DNA of 64,000 bases from Erythrobacter colymbi (GTDB lineage: Bacteria; Pseudomonadota; Alphaproteobacteria; Sphingomonadales; Sphingomonadaceae), in the NCBI RefSeq assembly GCF_002155685.1, contig NZ_MUYK01000004.1:310001-374000 (forward strand), read 5' to 3'. The position numbers and the translations under genes were made by a program. This document shows, one piece after another, positions 17,243-25,844 of this stretch; the first letter of the stretch is position 1, and every line of letters starts with the position of its first letter. The notes below the pieces were generated by a model. It had not been told where the DNA came from. It made no database searches and worked only from the letters and a program-made list of their open reading frames with translations.

Positions 17243-17362
17243 GGTCTGTGTCCCAACCCGACAGCCCCTGGTCCTGGCACTGGCGAGACGCATGGAGACG
17301 GTCCTGCCCCACGCTTCACCTCGGGCGTAACCCGCAAGGCGTTAAGGGGTGGATAACAAAGG

Positions 17363-17375
17363 GGCCCGCTGGGCC
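17363..17375 (-). terminator. Weak hairpin downstream of tRNA-Leu
   Basis: On the minus strand, GGCCC-AGC-GGGCC is followed by CCTTTGTT, 50 bases past the tRNA-Leu 3' end. This could end the tRNA transcript; the T-run is short. Confidence 0.35.
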
Positions 17376-17426
17376 TAAGTTAATTGACGAAGGTCGCACC
17401 TTTCGCGGGGCGGGGCGCAGGTGATG

Positions 17427-17508
17427 TACGGGCGGCGGGACTCGAACCCGCACGAGCAAAGCTCAGGGGATTTTAAGTCCCCGGCGTCTACCATTCCGCC
17501 ACGCCCGC
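17427..17508 (-). tRNA. tRNA-Leu (anticodon TAA)
   Basis: The minus strand folds as a class II tRNA. The acceptor arm is GCGGGCG/CGCCCGT with a wobble first pair. The anticodon arm is GGGGA-CTTAAAA-TCCCC, giving anticodon TAA; a long variable arm follows and the T-arm is GCGGG-TTCGAGT-CCCGC. It is 82 nt to the discriminator A; CCA is not fully encoded (ACAT follows). Confidence 0.93.
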
Positions 17509-17640
17509 ATGGTGCGGCCCTTGCCACAAATCGCTGCCACAAGGCCAGAGCCAGCGCGTGCGCGTGCCGGGGCGCTTGCCAGACCCCCTGCAAAGCCCCA
17601 TCTGCCCAAGGTTGGCAATTCAAGCGGGGCACTCCGGTCG

Positions 17641-19323
17641 ATGGCGGGCGAAGCATCAGACGCGCATTCGGTGGTCGCGACCATCCAGCCGGCGATCACG
17701 CTGCTCGGCCTCGGCATCGGCGCGGCCCTCGCCAGCCGCGCGCTGCGGCTGAACCCGATCGTCGGCTATCTCGGGCTCGGGCTGGGGCTTGCGAGCCTCG
17801 GCATGGCCAAGGACTTCAGCGGGCCGCTGGTCGCCGCGATGGCCGAAGCGGGGGTGATGTTCCTGCTGTTCAACCTCGGCCTGCACTTCTCGCTCGGGCG
17901 GATCAGGGCCGAGGCGGGCAACATCTTCGGCTTCGGCAGCTTGCAGATGATCGTCGCGGGCGGAGGCTTTGCCGCGCTGTTCTGGGCGCTGGGCCTGCCG
18001 CCGGCCTTCGCGGTGATCGCGGGCTTCGGCATGGGCCTGTCCTCCACCGCGGTCGTCATCGGCCTGATCCGCGAGCGCGGGCAGGAGGACTGCCCCGTGG
18101 GCCGCGCGGCGCAATCGATCCTGATCTTCCAGGACATCGCCGCGATCCTCCTCCTCGTCACTGCCGGCGCGCTGGCGAGCGGGGGTGCGCTCGCCCCCGC
18201 GCTCGGCCTTGCCGGCGCCAAGGCGCTTGCCGCCTTCGGCATCGCGGTGCTGTTCGCGCGGTTCCTGACCGAGCCGCTGTTCGGCCTTATCGCCCGCGCC
18301 GGCACGACCGAGGTCTATACCGGCACCGCCCTGTTCATCGCACTCGCCGCCGGGTGGGCGACGGGGATGGCGGGCCTCTCGCTGACGCTGGGCGCCTTCC
18401 TCGGCGGAATGGCGGTGGCGGATTCGCGCTACCGCATCCTTGTTCAGACCGAGATCGACGCCTTCCGCGGGCTGTTCATGAGCTTCTTCTTCATCTCGGT
18501 CGGCCTCAGCATCGACCCGGCCGGACTGGTGGCGGACTGGCAGCTGGTGGTCGCGCTGACCGCGGGGGTGATTGCGCTCAAATGCGCCTTCAACGTCGTC
18601 GCCGCGATGCTCAACCGCTGGTCGGTGCCGGGATCGATCCAGCTCGGCTTCCTGCTCGGGCAGGGGAGCGAGTTCACGCTGGTGCTGCTGGCGCTGCCCG
18701 CGGTGGCCGGGCTGGCCGACAGCCGGCTGGTCTCGGCGATGGTCACCGCCATCGCGATCAGCCTCGCGGTGACGCCTTTTGTATCCAATTTGGGCCGCAA
18801 GCTCGCCGGACGCCTGCGCCAGGGCCCGCCCGATGCCAAGATGGCGGGCGACGATGCACCCGTGGCGATCATCGGCATGACCCCCGCCGGCCGCGCGCTC
18901 GCCGATGCGCTGGCCTTCAACGATATCGACTATCTCGCGCTCGAGTCCGATCACGACCGCTTCCAGATGGCGCTCGCCGATGGCTACCACGTCCACCGCG
19001 CCAACCCCGCCGATCCGCGCAGCTGGGAAGCGATCGGGATCGAGCGGCGGCAGGTTCTGGTGATCGCGACCGGCGTGACCGACGTCTCGCGCGAGGTCAC
19101 CCCGCTGGTGCAGGAGCGGATGCCGGGCCTCACCCGCATCATCACCGTGCCCGGGTCCGAGGAGATCGACGACATGGCGGCGCTGGGCATGGTGCCGGTC
19201 GACATGAGCCTCAGCGGCGGAACGGAGCGCCTGACCGATCTGGTCTTCGCGGCGTTGGGTGTCGAGCGCGCGCTGCCGGTGCCAAGCCTCGCCCACGATG
19301 AGCCCATGCCGCGCGCGGCGTAA
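17641..19323 (+). CDS. Kef-type monovalent cation:proton antiporter with TrkA-N domain
   Basis: A 560-residue protein of the CPA2 family. About twelve membrane helices occupy residues 15-385, including PIVGYLGLGLGLASLGM and GFGMGLSSTAVVIGLIRERG. A Rossmann-like RCK/TrkA-N domain follows (VAIIGMTPAGRALADALAFN) and ends near DLVFAALGVERALP. Kef proteins exchange K+ or Na+ for protons and are gated by nucleotides or glutathione adducts. I start at 17641 because an earlier in-frame start would lie against tRNA-Leu. The stop codon runs straight into the first hairpin repeat. Confidence 0.88.
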   Translation: MAGEASDAHSVVATIQPAITLLGLGIGAALASRALRLNPIVGYLGLGLGLASLGMAKDFSGPLVAAMAEAGVMFLLFNLGLHFSLGRIRAEAGNIFGFGSLQMIVAGGGFAALFWALGLPPAFAVIAGFGMGLSSTAVVIGLIRERGQEDCPVGRAAQSILIFQDIAAILLLVTAGALASGGALAPALGLAGAKALAAFGIAVLFARFLTEPLFGLIARAGTTEVYTGTALFIALAAGWATGMAGLSLTLGAFLGGMAVADSRYRILVQTEIDAFRGLFMSFFFISVGLSIDPAGLVADWQLVVALTAGVIALKCAFNVVAAMLNRWSVPGSIQLGFLLGQGSEFTLVLLALPAVAGLADSRLVSAMVTAIAISLAVTPFVSNLGRKLAGRLRQGPPDAKMAGDDAPVAIIGMTPAGRALADALAFNDIDYLALESDHDRFQMALADGYHVHRANPADPRSWEAIGIERRQVLVIATGVTDVSREVTPLVQERMPGLTRIITVPGSEEIDDMAALGMVPVDMSLSGGTERLTDLVFAALGVERALPVPSLAHDEPMPRAA

Positions 19324-19437
19324 TTTGTTTTTCGCTCGCCCCTCCGGGCGAGCGTCCTCGGTGCGTTTCGATCCCTGCGGGATCGAGCACCTGCGGGCGG
19401 CCGTTCGGCCTTGCGGCCCGTCCGTTGGCGGGCCGGA
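19324..19437 (+). repeat. Modular hairpin repeat, copy A
   Basis: It begins directly after the antiporter stop with TTTGTTTTT. Hairpin 1 is CGCTCGCCC-CTCC-GGGCGAGCG (19333-19354), a perfect 9-bp stem. GTCCTCG follows. Hairpin 2 is TCGATCCC-TGC-GGGATCGA (19368-19386). Hairpin 3 is CGGCCCG/CGGGCCG (19414-19435). Hairpin 1, GTCCTCG and hairpin 2 match copy C almost base for base outside the first stem. I see no ORF. Confidence 0.8.
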
Positions 19438-19470
19438 CCAGCGCGAGGCTCACGGTACAGCTCTGATTTC

Positions 19471-19577
19471 GGTCGCGCTAGCGACCGCGAGCGCACGCGC
19501 GCGAGCCGCAGGCGCCCCGCAGCGTAGCGGAGGGAACAGCGCCGAGGACGCACCGGCGGAGGCCGGTGCGGAACGCA
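19471..19577 (-). repeat. Modular hairpin repeat, copy A' (inverted)
   Basis: In minus-strand sense, hairpin 1 is CGCACCGGC-CTCC-GCCGGTGCG (19570-19549), a perfect 9-bp stem. GTCCTCGGCG follows, then a variable segment, then the shared block GCTCGCGCGCGTGCGCTCGC, and finally a palindrome (GGTCGC/GCGACC, 19471-19486). It lies downstream of ihfB in that gene's sense. Confidence 0.78.
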
Positions 19578-19660
19578 AGAACGCGCGCCCGTAGCGACGC
19601 GCCCGAAGGGCGTGTGAGCGCGGACGTCGCGCGCCGGAGGGCGCGCGGAACGCAAAGGCG
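19578..19660 (-). repeat. Modular hairpin repeat, partial copy A''
   Basis: On the minus strand, CCTTTGCGTTC precedes a perfect 8-bp hairpin CGCGCGCC-CTCC-GGCGCGCG (19647-19628), then GACGTCCGCG and a second hairpin around ACGCCCTTCGGGCGT. It abuts copy A' head to tail. The rest of the gap up to ihfB (19661-19722) shows nothing recognisable. Confidence 0.7.
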
Positions 19661-19722
19661 CCGTGAGAGCGGGGTTGATGGGATGCGCCGAACACCCGTA
19701 ACCGGCGCAACCCGCCCTCTCT

Positions 19723-20001
19723 CTACTTGTTCAGACGCTCGCGGATTTCCTTGCCGGCCTTGAAATAGGGCACGCGCTTTTCGGGCACGTCCACCGTTTC
19801 GCCGGTACGCGGGTTGCGACCGCTCCGCGCCTCGCGCTCGCGGGTCGAAAACGCGCCGAAGCCGCGCAATTCGACCCGGCCACCCTCGGCCAGCCGCTGG
19901 GCAATCTCGTCGAAGAAGATGTCGACCACCTGCTCGATCTCGTCGGCCCGGAGGTCTGGGTTATCCTTGTGCAGTTCCTGCAACAGCTCGGATCTGATCA
20001 T
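19723..20001 (-). CDS. ihfB: Integration host factor subunit beta
   Basis: A 92-residue HU/IHF-family DNA-bending protein. It starts MIRSELLQELHKDNPDLRAD, has the beta-arm core ELRGFGAFSTREREARSGRN and PRTGETVDVPEKRVPYFKAG. IHF-beta usually pairs with IHF-alpha to bend DNA at promoters, origins and recombination sites; no alpha gene is in this window. GGGAG lies upstream of the ATG at 20001. The 213-base gap upstream to the GntR gene holds the promoter region and nothing else I can identify. Confidence 0.93.
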   Translation of the reverse strand: MIRSELLQELHKDNPDLRADEIEQVVDIFFDEIAQRLAEGGRVELRGFGAFSTREREARSGRNPRTGETVDVPEKRVPYFKAGKEIRERLNK

Positions 20002-20214
20002 ACCGATCTCCCGACGCACACGCCCGACCCGAAAGCCGCCATGCTACGCCGTTTTGCGGGTTACCCCGTCGTTTATATTACTCGCCTCCGACCCGTGAGG
20101 CGGCCCCTTTAATCGCAGGGACGGTGCAGATGCAATCCCGTCACCGGCAATTGCATACAAAGTGTCACAAAGCGGGAAATTGCGCAACCTGCACTAATAT
20201 AAGTCGTATCCCTG

Positions 20215-20559
20215 TCAGGACACGAGGGCGAGGTCCGCCGGATCGAGGCCGAGCCGCGCCATGCGGCTGCGGATTTCGGGCCATTCCTCGCGCAGGAAGG
20301 CTTCGCGTTCGGCCGCGCGCAGGCGTTCGGCGGCGCCGCGCACGACATACATGCCCACGCCGCGCTGCACCTCGACGAGCCCGTCGTTCTGGAACTGCTG
20401 ATAGGCCTTGGCGACGGTGAGCGGGTTCGCCCCCTGCTCGGCGGCGAGCGCGCGCACCGAGGGGAGCATTGCGCCCTCCGGATAGACCCCGTCGATGATC
20501 GCCGCCGCGATCTGGTCGCGCAGCTTGAGATAGACGGGACGGTTGGGGTGCGCGGTCAT
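20215..20559 (-). CDS. Short GntR-family regulator (YtrA/YhcF type)
   Basis: A 114-residue regulator. The N-terminal winged helix reads YLKLRDQIAAAIIDGVYPEG and LPSVRALAAEQGANPLTVAK, followed by AYQQFQNDGLVEVQRGVGMY. Only about 40 helical residues follow, so there is no effector-binding domain; this matches the YtrA subfamily, which usually represses a nearby ABC transporter. No such transporter is adjacent here. The ATG at 20559 begins MTAHPNRPVYL, the normal family N-terminus. Confidence 0.87.
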   Translation of the reverse strand: MTAHPNRPVYLKLRDQIAAAIIDGVYPEGAMLPSVRALAAEQGANPLTVAKAYQQFQNDGLVEVQRGVGMYVVRGAAERLRAAEREAFLREEWPEIRSRMARLGLDPADLALVS

Positions 20560-20596
20560 AGGTGCGTCAGTGCCATAATACAGCCATGCGGTCAAT

Positions 20597-20709
20597 TTTA
20601 TTTGCGTGCCCGCCTCCGCGGGCACGTCCTCGGCGAGTCTCCGTCACTTCGCGCCGGATCGCCTGCGGCTCGCGCGCGTGCGCTCGCGGCCCGTCCGGTG
20701 GCGGGCCGG
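20597..20709 (+). repeat. Modular hairpin repeat, copy B
   Basis: TTTTATTTG precedes hairpin 1, CGTGCCCGC-CTCC-GCGGGCACG (20605-20626), a perfect 9-bp stem. GTCCTCGGCG follows, then a variable segment, the shared block GCTCGCGCGCGTGCGCTCGC, and a final CGGCCCG/CGGGCCG hairpin like copy A. It lies in the 329-base divergent gap between the GntR and POT genes. The remainder of that gap has an inverted repeat GCGTGAC/GTCACGC (20716-20746). Confidence 0.78.
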
Positions 20710-20888
20710 TGTCCTGCGTGACAAGCCTCTTGGTGTTTGGTCACGCCCGGGGCGGGGACCCGGGTGAGGCATTCCATTGCCCGTTCACGCAACAAAAGCT
20801 TCACATGCGCGCCAGAGGCTCTAGGGTGCGCCCCCATTGCGGCGGAGTGGTGAGGCCCGCCTTTAACCATTCGATGGGGATCGAATAG

Positions 20889-22496
20889 ATGAAAGACATT
20901 TCGCTGTGGGCGGAGGCCGACTGGATTGCGGCCATCGCCGTGGTGGTGCTGATCGTGTTTCTGGCGATCGGCAGCAAGATCGCGGTCCAGAAGGACCCTG
21001 AATTCGCGGGCCACCCCAAGGGCCTCTACATGCTCTTCTTCGCCGAGATGTGGGAGCGTTTCTCCTACTACGGCATGCGCGCCATTCTGGTGTTCTACCT
21101 CGCCCAGCACTGGGATTTCACCGAGGGCAAATCGAACCTCATCCTCGGGGCCTATGCCTCGCTGGTCTACATCACTCCCGTGCTCGGCGGATGGCTGGCG
21201 GACCGCTATCTCGGCCAGCGCAAGGCAGTGCTGTTCGGCGGCCTGCTGCTCGCGATCGGCCATTCGCTGATGGCGGTCGAGGGCACCGGCGGGCAGAACG
21301 ATCCGACGATCAACGTGTTCTGGGCCGCGCTCGCCTTCATCATCGTCGGCTCGGGCTTCCTCAAGGCGAACATCTCGGTGATGGTCGGCCAGCTCTACGG
21401 TCTGACCGACACCCGCCGCGACGGGGCCTATACGATCTTTTACATGGGCATCAACGTGGGCGCGGCGATCGGGACGATCCTCGTCGCCTATCTCGGCCAG
21501 ACGGTCGGCTGGGGCTTCGGCTTCGGTCTGGCCGGCATCGGGATGCTCGCGGGCCTGATCGTCTTCGTGCTCGGCAAGGCGACGCTGAACGGCGCGGGCG
21601 AAGCACCCCGCCCGATCGGCAAGGGGCTGGAATTCGGCCTCTACGGCATCGGGATCGCCTCGGTCGCGGTGATCTGGGGCCTGATCCAGTACCAGGACGT
21701 GATCCAGACCCTGCTGATCATCTCGGGCCTGGCGCTGCTCGGCTACGTACTGTTCGAGAGCTTCAAGCTGCCCAAGGAACCGCGCGAGCGCATGTTCGCG
21801 ATCCTTTTCCTGATCAGCCTCAACCCGCTGTTCTGGGGCCTGTTCGAACAGGCGGGCGGTTCGATGAACCAGTTCACCGACAAGTTCGTCGACCGCAGCG
21901 GCGTGCCGGCGGGCATCTTCCAGTCGATCAACCCGATCTACATCATCCTGCTCGCCCCGCTGTTCGCCGGGCTGTGGCAGTGGCTCGGCGCGCGGGGCAA
22001 GGAGCCCTCGGCACCGGCCAAGTTTGGTCTGGCGCTGGCGCAGATGGGCCTGGCCAACCTCGTGCTGGTGTGGGGCGCGGAGGCCTATGGCATTGCCGCG
22101 ATGACCCCGGTCTTCCTCGTCTTCGCCTATTACTTCTTCGCCACCACCGCCGAGCTGTGCCTCTCGCCGGTCGGCCTGTCGGCGATGAACCGGCTGGCGC
22201 CAAAGCACCTCGCCTCGCTCATCATGGGCGCGTGGTTCTACATGACCGCGGTCGGCAACTTCGTGGCCGGCAAGATCGGCGAGGCGACCGGCGGCCATGA
22301 CGGGGTGATGAGCAAGCAGGGTCTGCTCGACATCTACGAGCTGTTCGGCTGGATCTCGATCGGTGCAGCGGTGGTCGTGCTGGTGGTCAGCCCGGTGGTG
22401 AAGAAGTGGATGCACCTCGACACGCTCGGCAACGACACGCCCGAAACCGAAGGCGCGGACGAGGCCTACCCCGTCACCGCCCGTCCCGCCGAGTAA
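20889..22496 (+). CDS. Proton-dependent oligopeptide transporter (POT/PTR family)
   Basis: A 535-residue protein with about fourteen helices. Family signatures are FAEMWERFSYYGMRAILVFY (the ExxER proton motif region), LGGWLADRYLGQRKAVLFGG, YTIFYMGINVGAAIG and, later, FFATTAELCLSPVGLSAMN. These transporters import di- and tripeptides with protons. GGGGA lies before the ATG. The amidohydrolase/FKBP operon follows 89 bases later and may process imported peptides; that link is inference. Confidence 0.92.
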   Translation: MKDISLWAEADWIAAIAVVVLIVFLAIGSKIAVQKDPEFAGHPKGLYMLFFAEMWERFSYYGMRAILVFYLAQHWDFTEGKSNLILGAYASLVYITPVLGGWLADRYLGQRKAVLFGGLLLAIGHSLMAVEGTGGQNDPTINVFWAALAFIIVGSGFLKANISVMVGQLYGLTDTRRDGAYTIFYMGINVGAAIGTILVAYLGQTVGWGFGFGLAGIGMLAGLIVFVLGKATLNGAGEAPRPIGKGLEFGLYGIGIASVAVIWGLIQYQDVIQTLLIISGLALLGYVLFESFKLPKEPRERMFAILFLISLNPLFWGLFEQAGGSMNQFTDKFVDRSGVPAGIFQSINPIYIILLAPLFAGLWQWLGARGKEPSAPAKFGLALAQMGLANLVLVWGAEAYGIAAMTPVFLVFAYYFFATTAELCLSPVGLSAMNRLAPKHLASLIMGAWFYMTAVGNFVAGKIGEATGGHDGVMSKQGLLDIYELFGWISIGAAVVVLVVSPVVKKWMHLDTLGNDTPETEGADEAYPVTARPAE

Positions 22497-22536
22497 GCCC
22501 CGGCGGACACATTATTCGTCCAAGACGATTTACAAG

Positions 22537-22580
22537 CCTCGCGTTTTCCGTTCCAACACGCGGATCGGAATAACGCGAGG
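22537..22580 (+). promoter_or_regulatory. Hairpin enclosing the amidohydrolase ribosome-binding site
   Basis: CCTCGCGTT (22537-22545) pairs perfectly with AACGCGAGG (22572-22580), and the inner TCCG/CGGA adds four pairs beyond a small bulge. The GAGG of the right arm is the Shine-Dalgarno of the next gene, 5 bases before its ATG at 22586. If transcription starts upstream, the fold would hide the ribosome-binding site. Confidence 0.5.
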
Positions 22581-22585
22581 TTTGA

Positions 22586-24007
22586 ATGTTTGCAGATAAA
22601 CGCGCGCGCGGGCGATTTGCCGTAGCTGCCACCCTCGCCAGCGCATTGGCGCTGTCGGCCTGCACCACCACCGGCGACTCGGAGAAACCGGCGAGCGCTT
22701 CGTCGAAGTCCGACAAGGAATTTGCCGCCACCCCGGCGGGCGAGCCGGTCTTCGCTTCGACCTACAAGCCCTTCCCCAACGTCGCGACCGCGATCAAGGG
22801 CGCGACCATCTATGACGGGCGCGGCGGCAAGATCGAGAACGGCGTCGTCTTCATGTCCGGCGGCAAGATCGTCTCGGTCGGCGGCCCCGACACGCCAATC
22901 CCGGCCGACATCGCGGTGTTCGACGGGACGGGCAAGTTCGTCACCCCCGGCATCATCGACATCCACTCGCACCTCGGCGACTATCCCTCGCCCGGTGTCG
23001 AGGCCCATTCGGATGGCAACGAGGCAACCAGCCCGACGACGCCCGAGGTGTGGGCCGAACACTCGGTCTGGCCGCAGGACCCGGGCTTCAGCCGCGCGCT
23101 CGCCAATGGCGGGATCACCGCGCTCCAGATCCTCCCCGGTTCGGCCAACCTGATGGGCGGACGCTCGGTCACGCTGAAGAACGTGCCCTCGCGCACGGTG
23201 CAGGGCATGAAGTTCCCCGGCGCGCCCTATTCGATGAAGATGGCCTGCGGGGAGAACCCCAAGCGCGTCTACGGCAACCGCGGGCGGATGCCCTCGACCC
23301 GGATGGGCAACTTCGCGGTCAACCGCGAGACCTGGCTCGAGGCGATCGACTACGCCAACAACCCCGACGCGAAGCGCGATCTCGCCAAGGAGACGCTGGT
23401 CGGCGTGCTCAAGGGCGAGATCCTGATCCAGAACCACTGCTACCGCGCCGACGAAATGGCGCTGGTGCTCGATATGGCCAAGGAGATGGGCTACAAGGTC
23501 AGCGCTTTCCACCACGCGGTCGAGGCCTACAAGATCGGCGATCTCCTGCGCGAGAACGACGTGTGCAGCGCGATCTGGGCCGACTGGTACGGCTTCAAGA
23601 TGGAAAGCTACGACGGGATCCTCGAGAATGCGGCCTTCCTCCAGAAGGAAGGCGCCTGTGTGGTGATCCACTCGGACGACCAGAACGATATCCAGCGCCT
23701 CAATCAGGAAGCCGCCAAGGCGCAGGCCGCTGGCGCGCGGGTGGGGATCGACATTCCCGATGCGACAGTGATCGGCTGGCTCACCTACAACCCCGCCAAG
23801 GCAATGGGCATCGCCGACAAGACCGGCAGCCTCGAGACCGGCAAGATGGCCGATGTGGTGCTGTGGAACGGCGACCCGCTGAGCGTCTATTCGCGGCCCG
23901 AGAAGGTGTGGATCGACGGCGCGCTGATGTTCGATGCGATGAACCCCAAGACAAGGCCCGTCAGCGACTTCGAGCTCGGCCAGCCCGGTGAAGGAGATGT
24001 GAAATGA
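22586..24007 (+). CDS. Amidohydrolase, imidazolonepropionase-like, lipoprotein
   Basis: A 473-residue protein. The N-terminus ends in ALALSAC, a lipobox, so it is probably an envelope lipoprotein. The metal-binding set of the superfamily is intact: DIHSHLGD (HxH), IQNHCYRADE, AFHHAVEAYK and VIHSDDQND. The C-terminus KTGSLETGKMADVVLWNGDP is the usual amidohydrolase end. The family hydrolyses amide bonds, including prolidase-like dipeptide cleavage; the substrate is unknown. The stop overlaps the start of the paralogue by ATGA. Confidence 0.88.
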   Translation: MFADKRARGRFAVAATLASALALSACTTTGDSEKPASASSKSDKEFAATPAGEPVFASTYKPFPNVATAIKGATIYDGRGGKIENGVVFMSGGKIVSVGGPDTPIPADIAVFDGTGKFVTPGIIDIHSHLGDYPSPGVEAHSDGNEATSPTTPEVWAEHSVWPQDPGFSRALANGGITALQILPGSANLMGGRSVTLKNVPSRTVQGMKFPGAPYSMKMACGENPKRVYGNRGRMPSTRMGNFAVNRETWLEAIDYANNPDAKRDLAKETLVGVLKGEILIQNHCYRADEMALVLDMAKEMGYKVSAFHHAVEAYKIGDLLRENDVCSAIWADWYGFKMESYDGILENAAFLQKEGACVVIHSDDQNDIQRLNQEAAKAQAAGARVGIDIPDATVIGWLTYNPAKAMGIADKTGSLETGKMADVVLWNGDPLSVYSRPEKVWIDGALMFDAMNPKTRPVSDFELGQPGEGDVK

Positions 24008-25326
24008 AGCGGCTCCTCACGCTTGCGGCCAGCGCTCTGGCCCTGACCGCCGCCGCGCCCGCGCTGGCGCAGGATATGGTCGTCACCAACGCCAAGCTCG
24101 TCATCGGGGACGGCAGCGAGCCGATCGAGGGCGGGGTGGTGATCGTCGACGATGGCAAGGTGGTCTTCGCTGGCAAGCCGACCGCGGGCCAGACCTTCAC
24201 GACCGGCACGGTGGTCGATGCGGGCGGGGCCTATGTCACCCCCGGCATCTTTGCCACGCTGACGACGCTCGGCCTCGCCGATGTTTCGGCGGTGGACGAG
24301 ACCAACGATATCACCGCCAGCAAGACGCCCTTCAGCGCGGCGCTCGATGCCTCGACCGCGATCAACCCGACCTCGCAGCACATCCTCGTCCACAAGGCCG
24401 CCGGGATCACCCGCGCGGCGACGACGATGCTGCCCTCGGGCTCGATCTTTGCAGGGCAGGGAGCGATCATCGATCTCGATGGCAGTCCCAATCCGGTGAT
24501 GCAGGCACGCGCCTTCCAGATGATCAATCTGGGCGAGAACGGCTCGGCGCAGGCAGGCGGCAGCCGTGCCGCCGCGCACGCCCTGCTGCGCGCGGCGCTG
24601 CGCGAGGCGCAGGCGCTCAGCACCGGCAAGGGCGGCATTCCCCAGACCACCGCTATCGACAAGGCCGACGAGGTGCTCCTCAGCCGCTTCGATGCCGAGG
24701 CGCTGGTGCCGGTGGTGACGGGCAAGCAGAAGCTCTACGTCGATGTCGAGCGGATGGCCGATATCCGCGCCGTGCTGGCGCTCAAGAGCGAGTTTCCCAA
24801 GCTCGATCTGGTGCTGGTCGGCGCGACCGAGGGCTGGCTGGTGGCGAATGAAATCGCCGCGGCGGGCGTGCCGGTAATCGCCAACGGGTTGATCGATCTG
24901 CCCGAGACCTTCGAGCAATTGGGTGCGACCCAGTCGAATGTCGGGCGGCTCTCCAAGGCGGGGGTGAAGGTCGCGATCAACGCGCTCACCATGCAGGACC
25001 CGCGCCGCTTGCAGCAGGTGGCGGGCAACCTCGTCGCGCTGACGAAGATGCCCGGCGCGACCGGGTTGAGCTGGGGGCAGGCCTTCGCCGCGATCAGCTC
25101 GGTGCCCGCCGACATCGTCGGGATGGGCGGCAAGGCGGGTGTCCTCAAGCCCGGCGCGCTCGGCGATGTGGTGATCTGGACCGAAGACCCGCTCGAGGTC
25201 GGTGCGGTGCCGGCCAAGGTGTTCATCGGCGGGGTCGAACAGGACCTCACCAACCACCAGACGCGCCTGCGCGATCGCTACAAGGACCTTGACGAGAGCA
25301 ACCGTCCCGAGGCTTACGACTGGTAA
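24004..25326 (+). CDS. Amidohydrolase-like protein, metal ligands missing (probable pseudoenzyme)
   Basis: A 440-residue paralogue of the preceding protein with a cleavable signal peptide (ALALTAAAPALAQ). The fold pattern is clear: VTNAKLVIGDG, VTPGIFATLTTLGLAD and KPGALGDVVIWTEDP. However, the HxH after VTPG is replaced by FATLTTL, the usual His before the Asp-rich helix is Val (YVDVERMADI), and the C-terminal catalytic Asp position reads AINALTM. It therefore probably binds no metal. Coupling at both ends (ATGA, TAATG) suggests it works with its neighbour, perhaps as a heteromer subunit. Confidence 0.82.
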   Translation: MKRLLTLAASALALTAAAPALAQDMVVTNAKLVIGDGSEPIEGGVVIVDDGKVVFAGKPTAGQTFTTGTVVDAGGAYVTPGIFATLTTLGLADVSAVDETNDITASKTPFSAALDASTAINPTSQHILVHKAAGITRAATTMLPSGSIFAGQGAIIDLDGSPNPVMQARAFQMINLGENGSAQAGGSRAAAHALLRAALREAQALSTGKGGIPQTTAIDKADEVLLSRFDAEALVPVVTGKQKLYVDVERMADIRAVLALKSEFPKLDLVLVGATEGWLVANEIAAAGVPVIANGLIDLPETFEQLGATQSNVGRLSKAGVKVAINALTMQDPRRLQQVAGNLVALTKMPGATGLSWGQAFAAISSVPADIVGMGGKAGVLKPGALGDVVIWTEDPLEVGAVPAKVFIGGVEQDLTNHQTRLRDRYKDLDESNRPEAYDW

Positions 25327-25835
25327 TGACACCGAAGCCCGTCACCCCCCTCGCGGCCCTCGCCGCAGCCCTGCTGCTCACCCTGCAACCCGCGCAGGCG
25401 CAGAGCGGCGAAGCTCTGTCCCCTGTCGGCAACGCGCAGAACCCCGCGTGGCACGCGCAGCAGCAGCTCTACCTGCTCAACCTGAAGGCCGAGGACGGGT
25501 GGTACACCGCCGCAGGCGGCGTGCGCTGGCGCTGGGTGAAGTATCTCGCCTCCGAGAAGAAGCCCACGGTCGACGACCGTGTCACCGTGCATTACGAGGG
25601 CAAGCTGCTCGACGGGACGGTGTTCGACAGCTCCTACGCGCGCGGGGAGCCCGCCACCTTTCCGCTCGGGCGGCTGGTGAAGGGCTGGCAGATCGCCATT
25701 CCGAACATGGGCGTGGGCGAGATCATCGAAATCGCGATCCCCGCCGACCTCGCCTATGGTCCCCTCGGACGCGGGCCGATCCCGCCCAACGCGACGCTGG
25801 TCTTCAAGGTGGAACTGCTCGGCATCGGCGGCTAG
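25326..25835 (+). CDS. FKBP-type peptidyl-prolyl isomerase, exported
   Basis: A 169-residue protein with an N-terminal signal peptide (ALAAALLLTLQPAQAQ) and one FKBP domain from about residue 75: VTVHYEGKLLDGTVFDSSYA, PLGRLVKGWQIAIPNMGVGE and IPADLAYGPLGRGPIPPNAT. It catalyses proline cis-trans isomerisation in the periplasm and is related to the Mip/FkpA group without their dimerisation domain. The start overlaps the preceding stop by one base (TAATG). Confidence 0.9.
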   Translation: MTPKPVTPLAALAAALLLTLQPAQAQSGEALSPVGNAQNPAWHAQQQLYLLNLKAEDGWYTAAGGVRWRWVKYLASEKKPTVDDRVTVHYEGKLLDGTVFDSSYARGEPATFPLGRLVKGWQIAIPNMGVGEIIEIAIPADLAYGPLGRGPIPPNATLVFKVELLGIGG

Positions 25836-25844
25836 CCGCCCGCC

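Noticed and set aside
17509..17640. Antiporter frame extended back to the tRNA-Leu edge
   Set aside because: The extra residues are Arg/Ala/Pro-rich with no hydrophobic helix and would overlap the tRNA promoter region.
19333..19354. CTCC-loop hairpins as ordinary Rho-independent terminators
   Set aside because: The T-run precedes the stem instead of following it, and the reverse strand would have an A-run after the stem.
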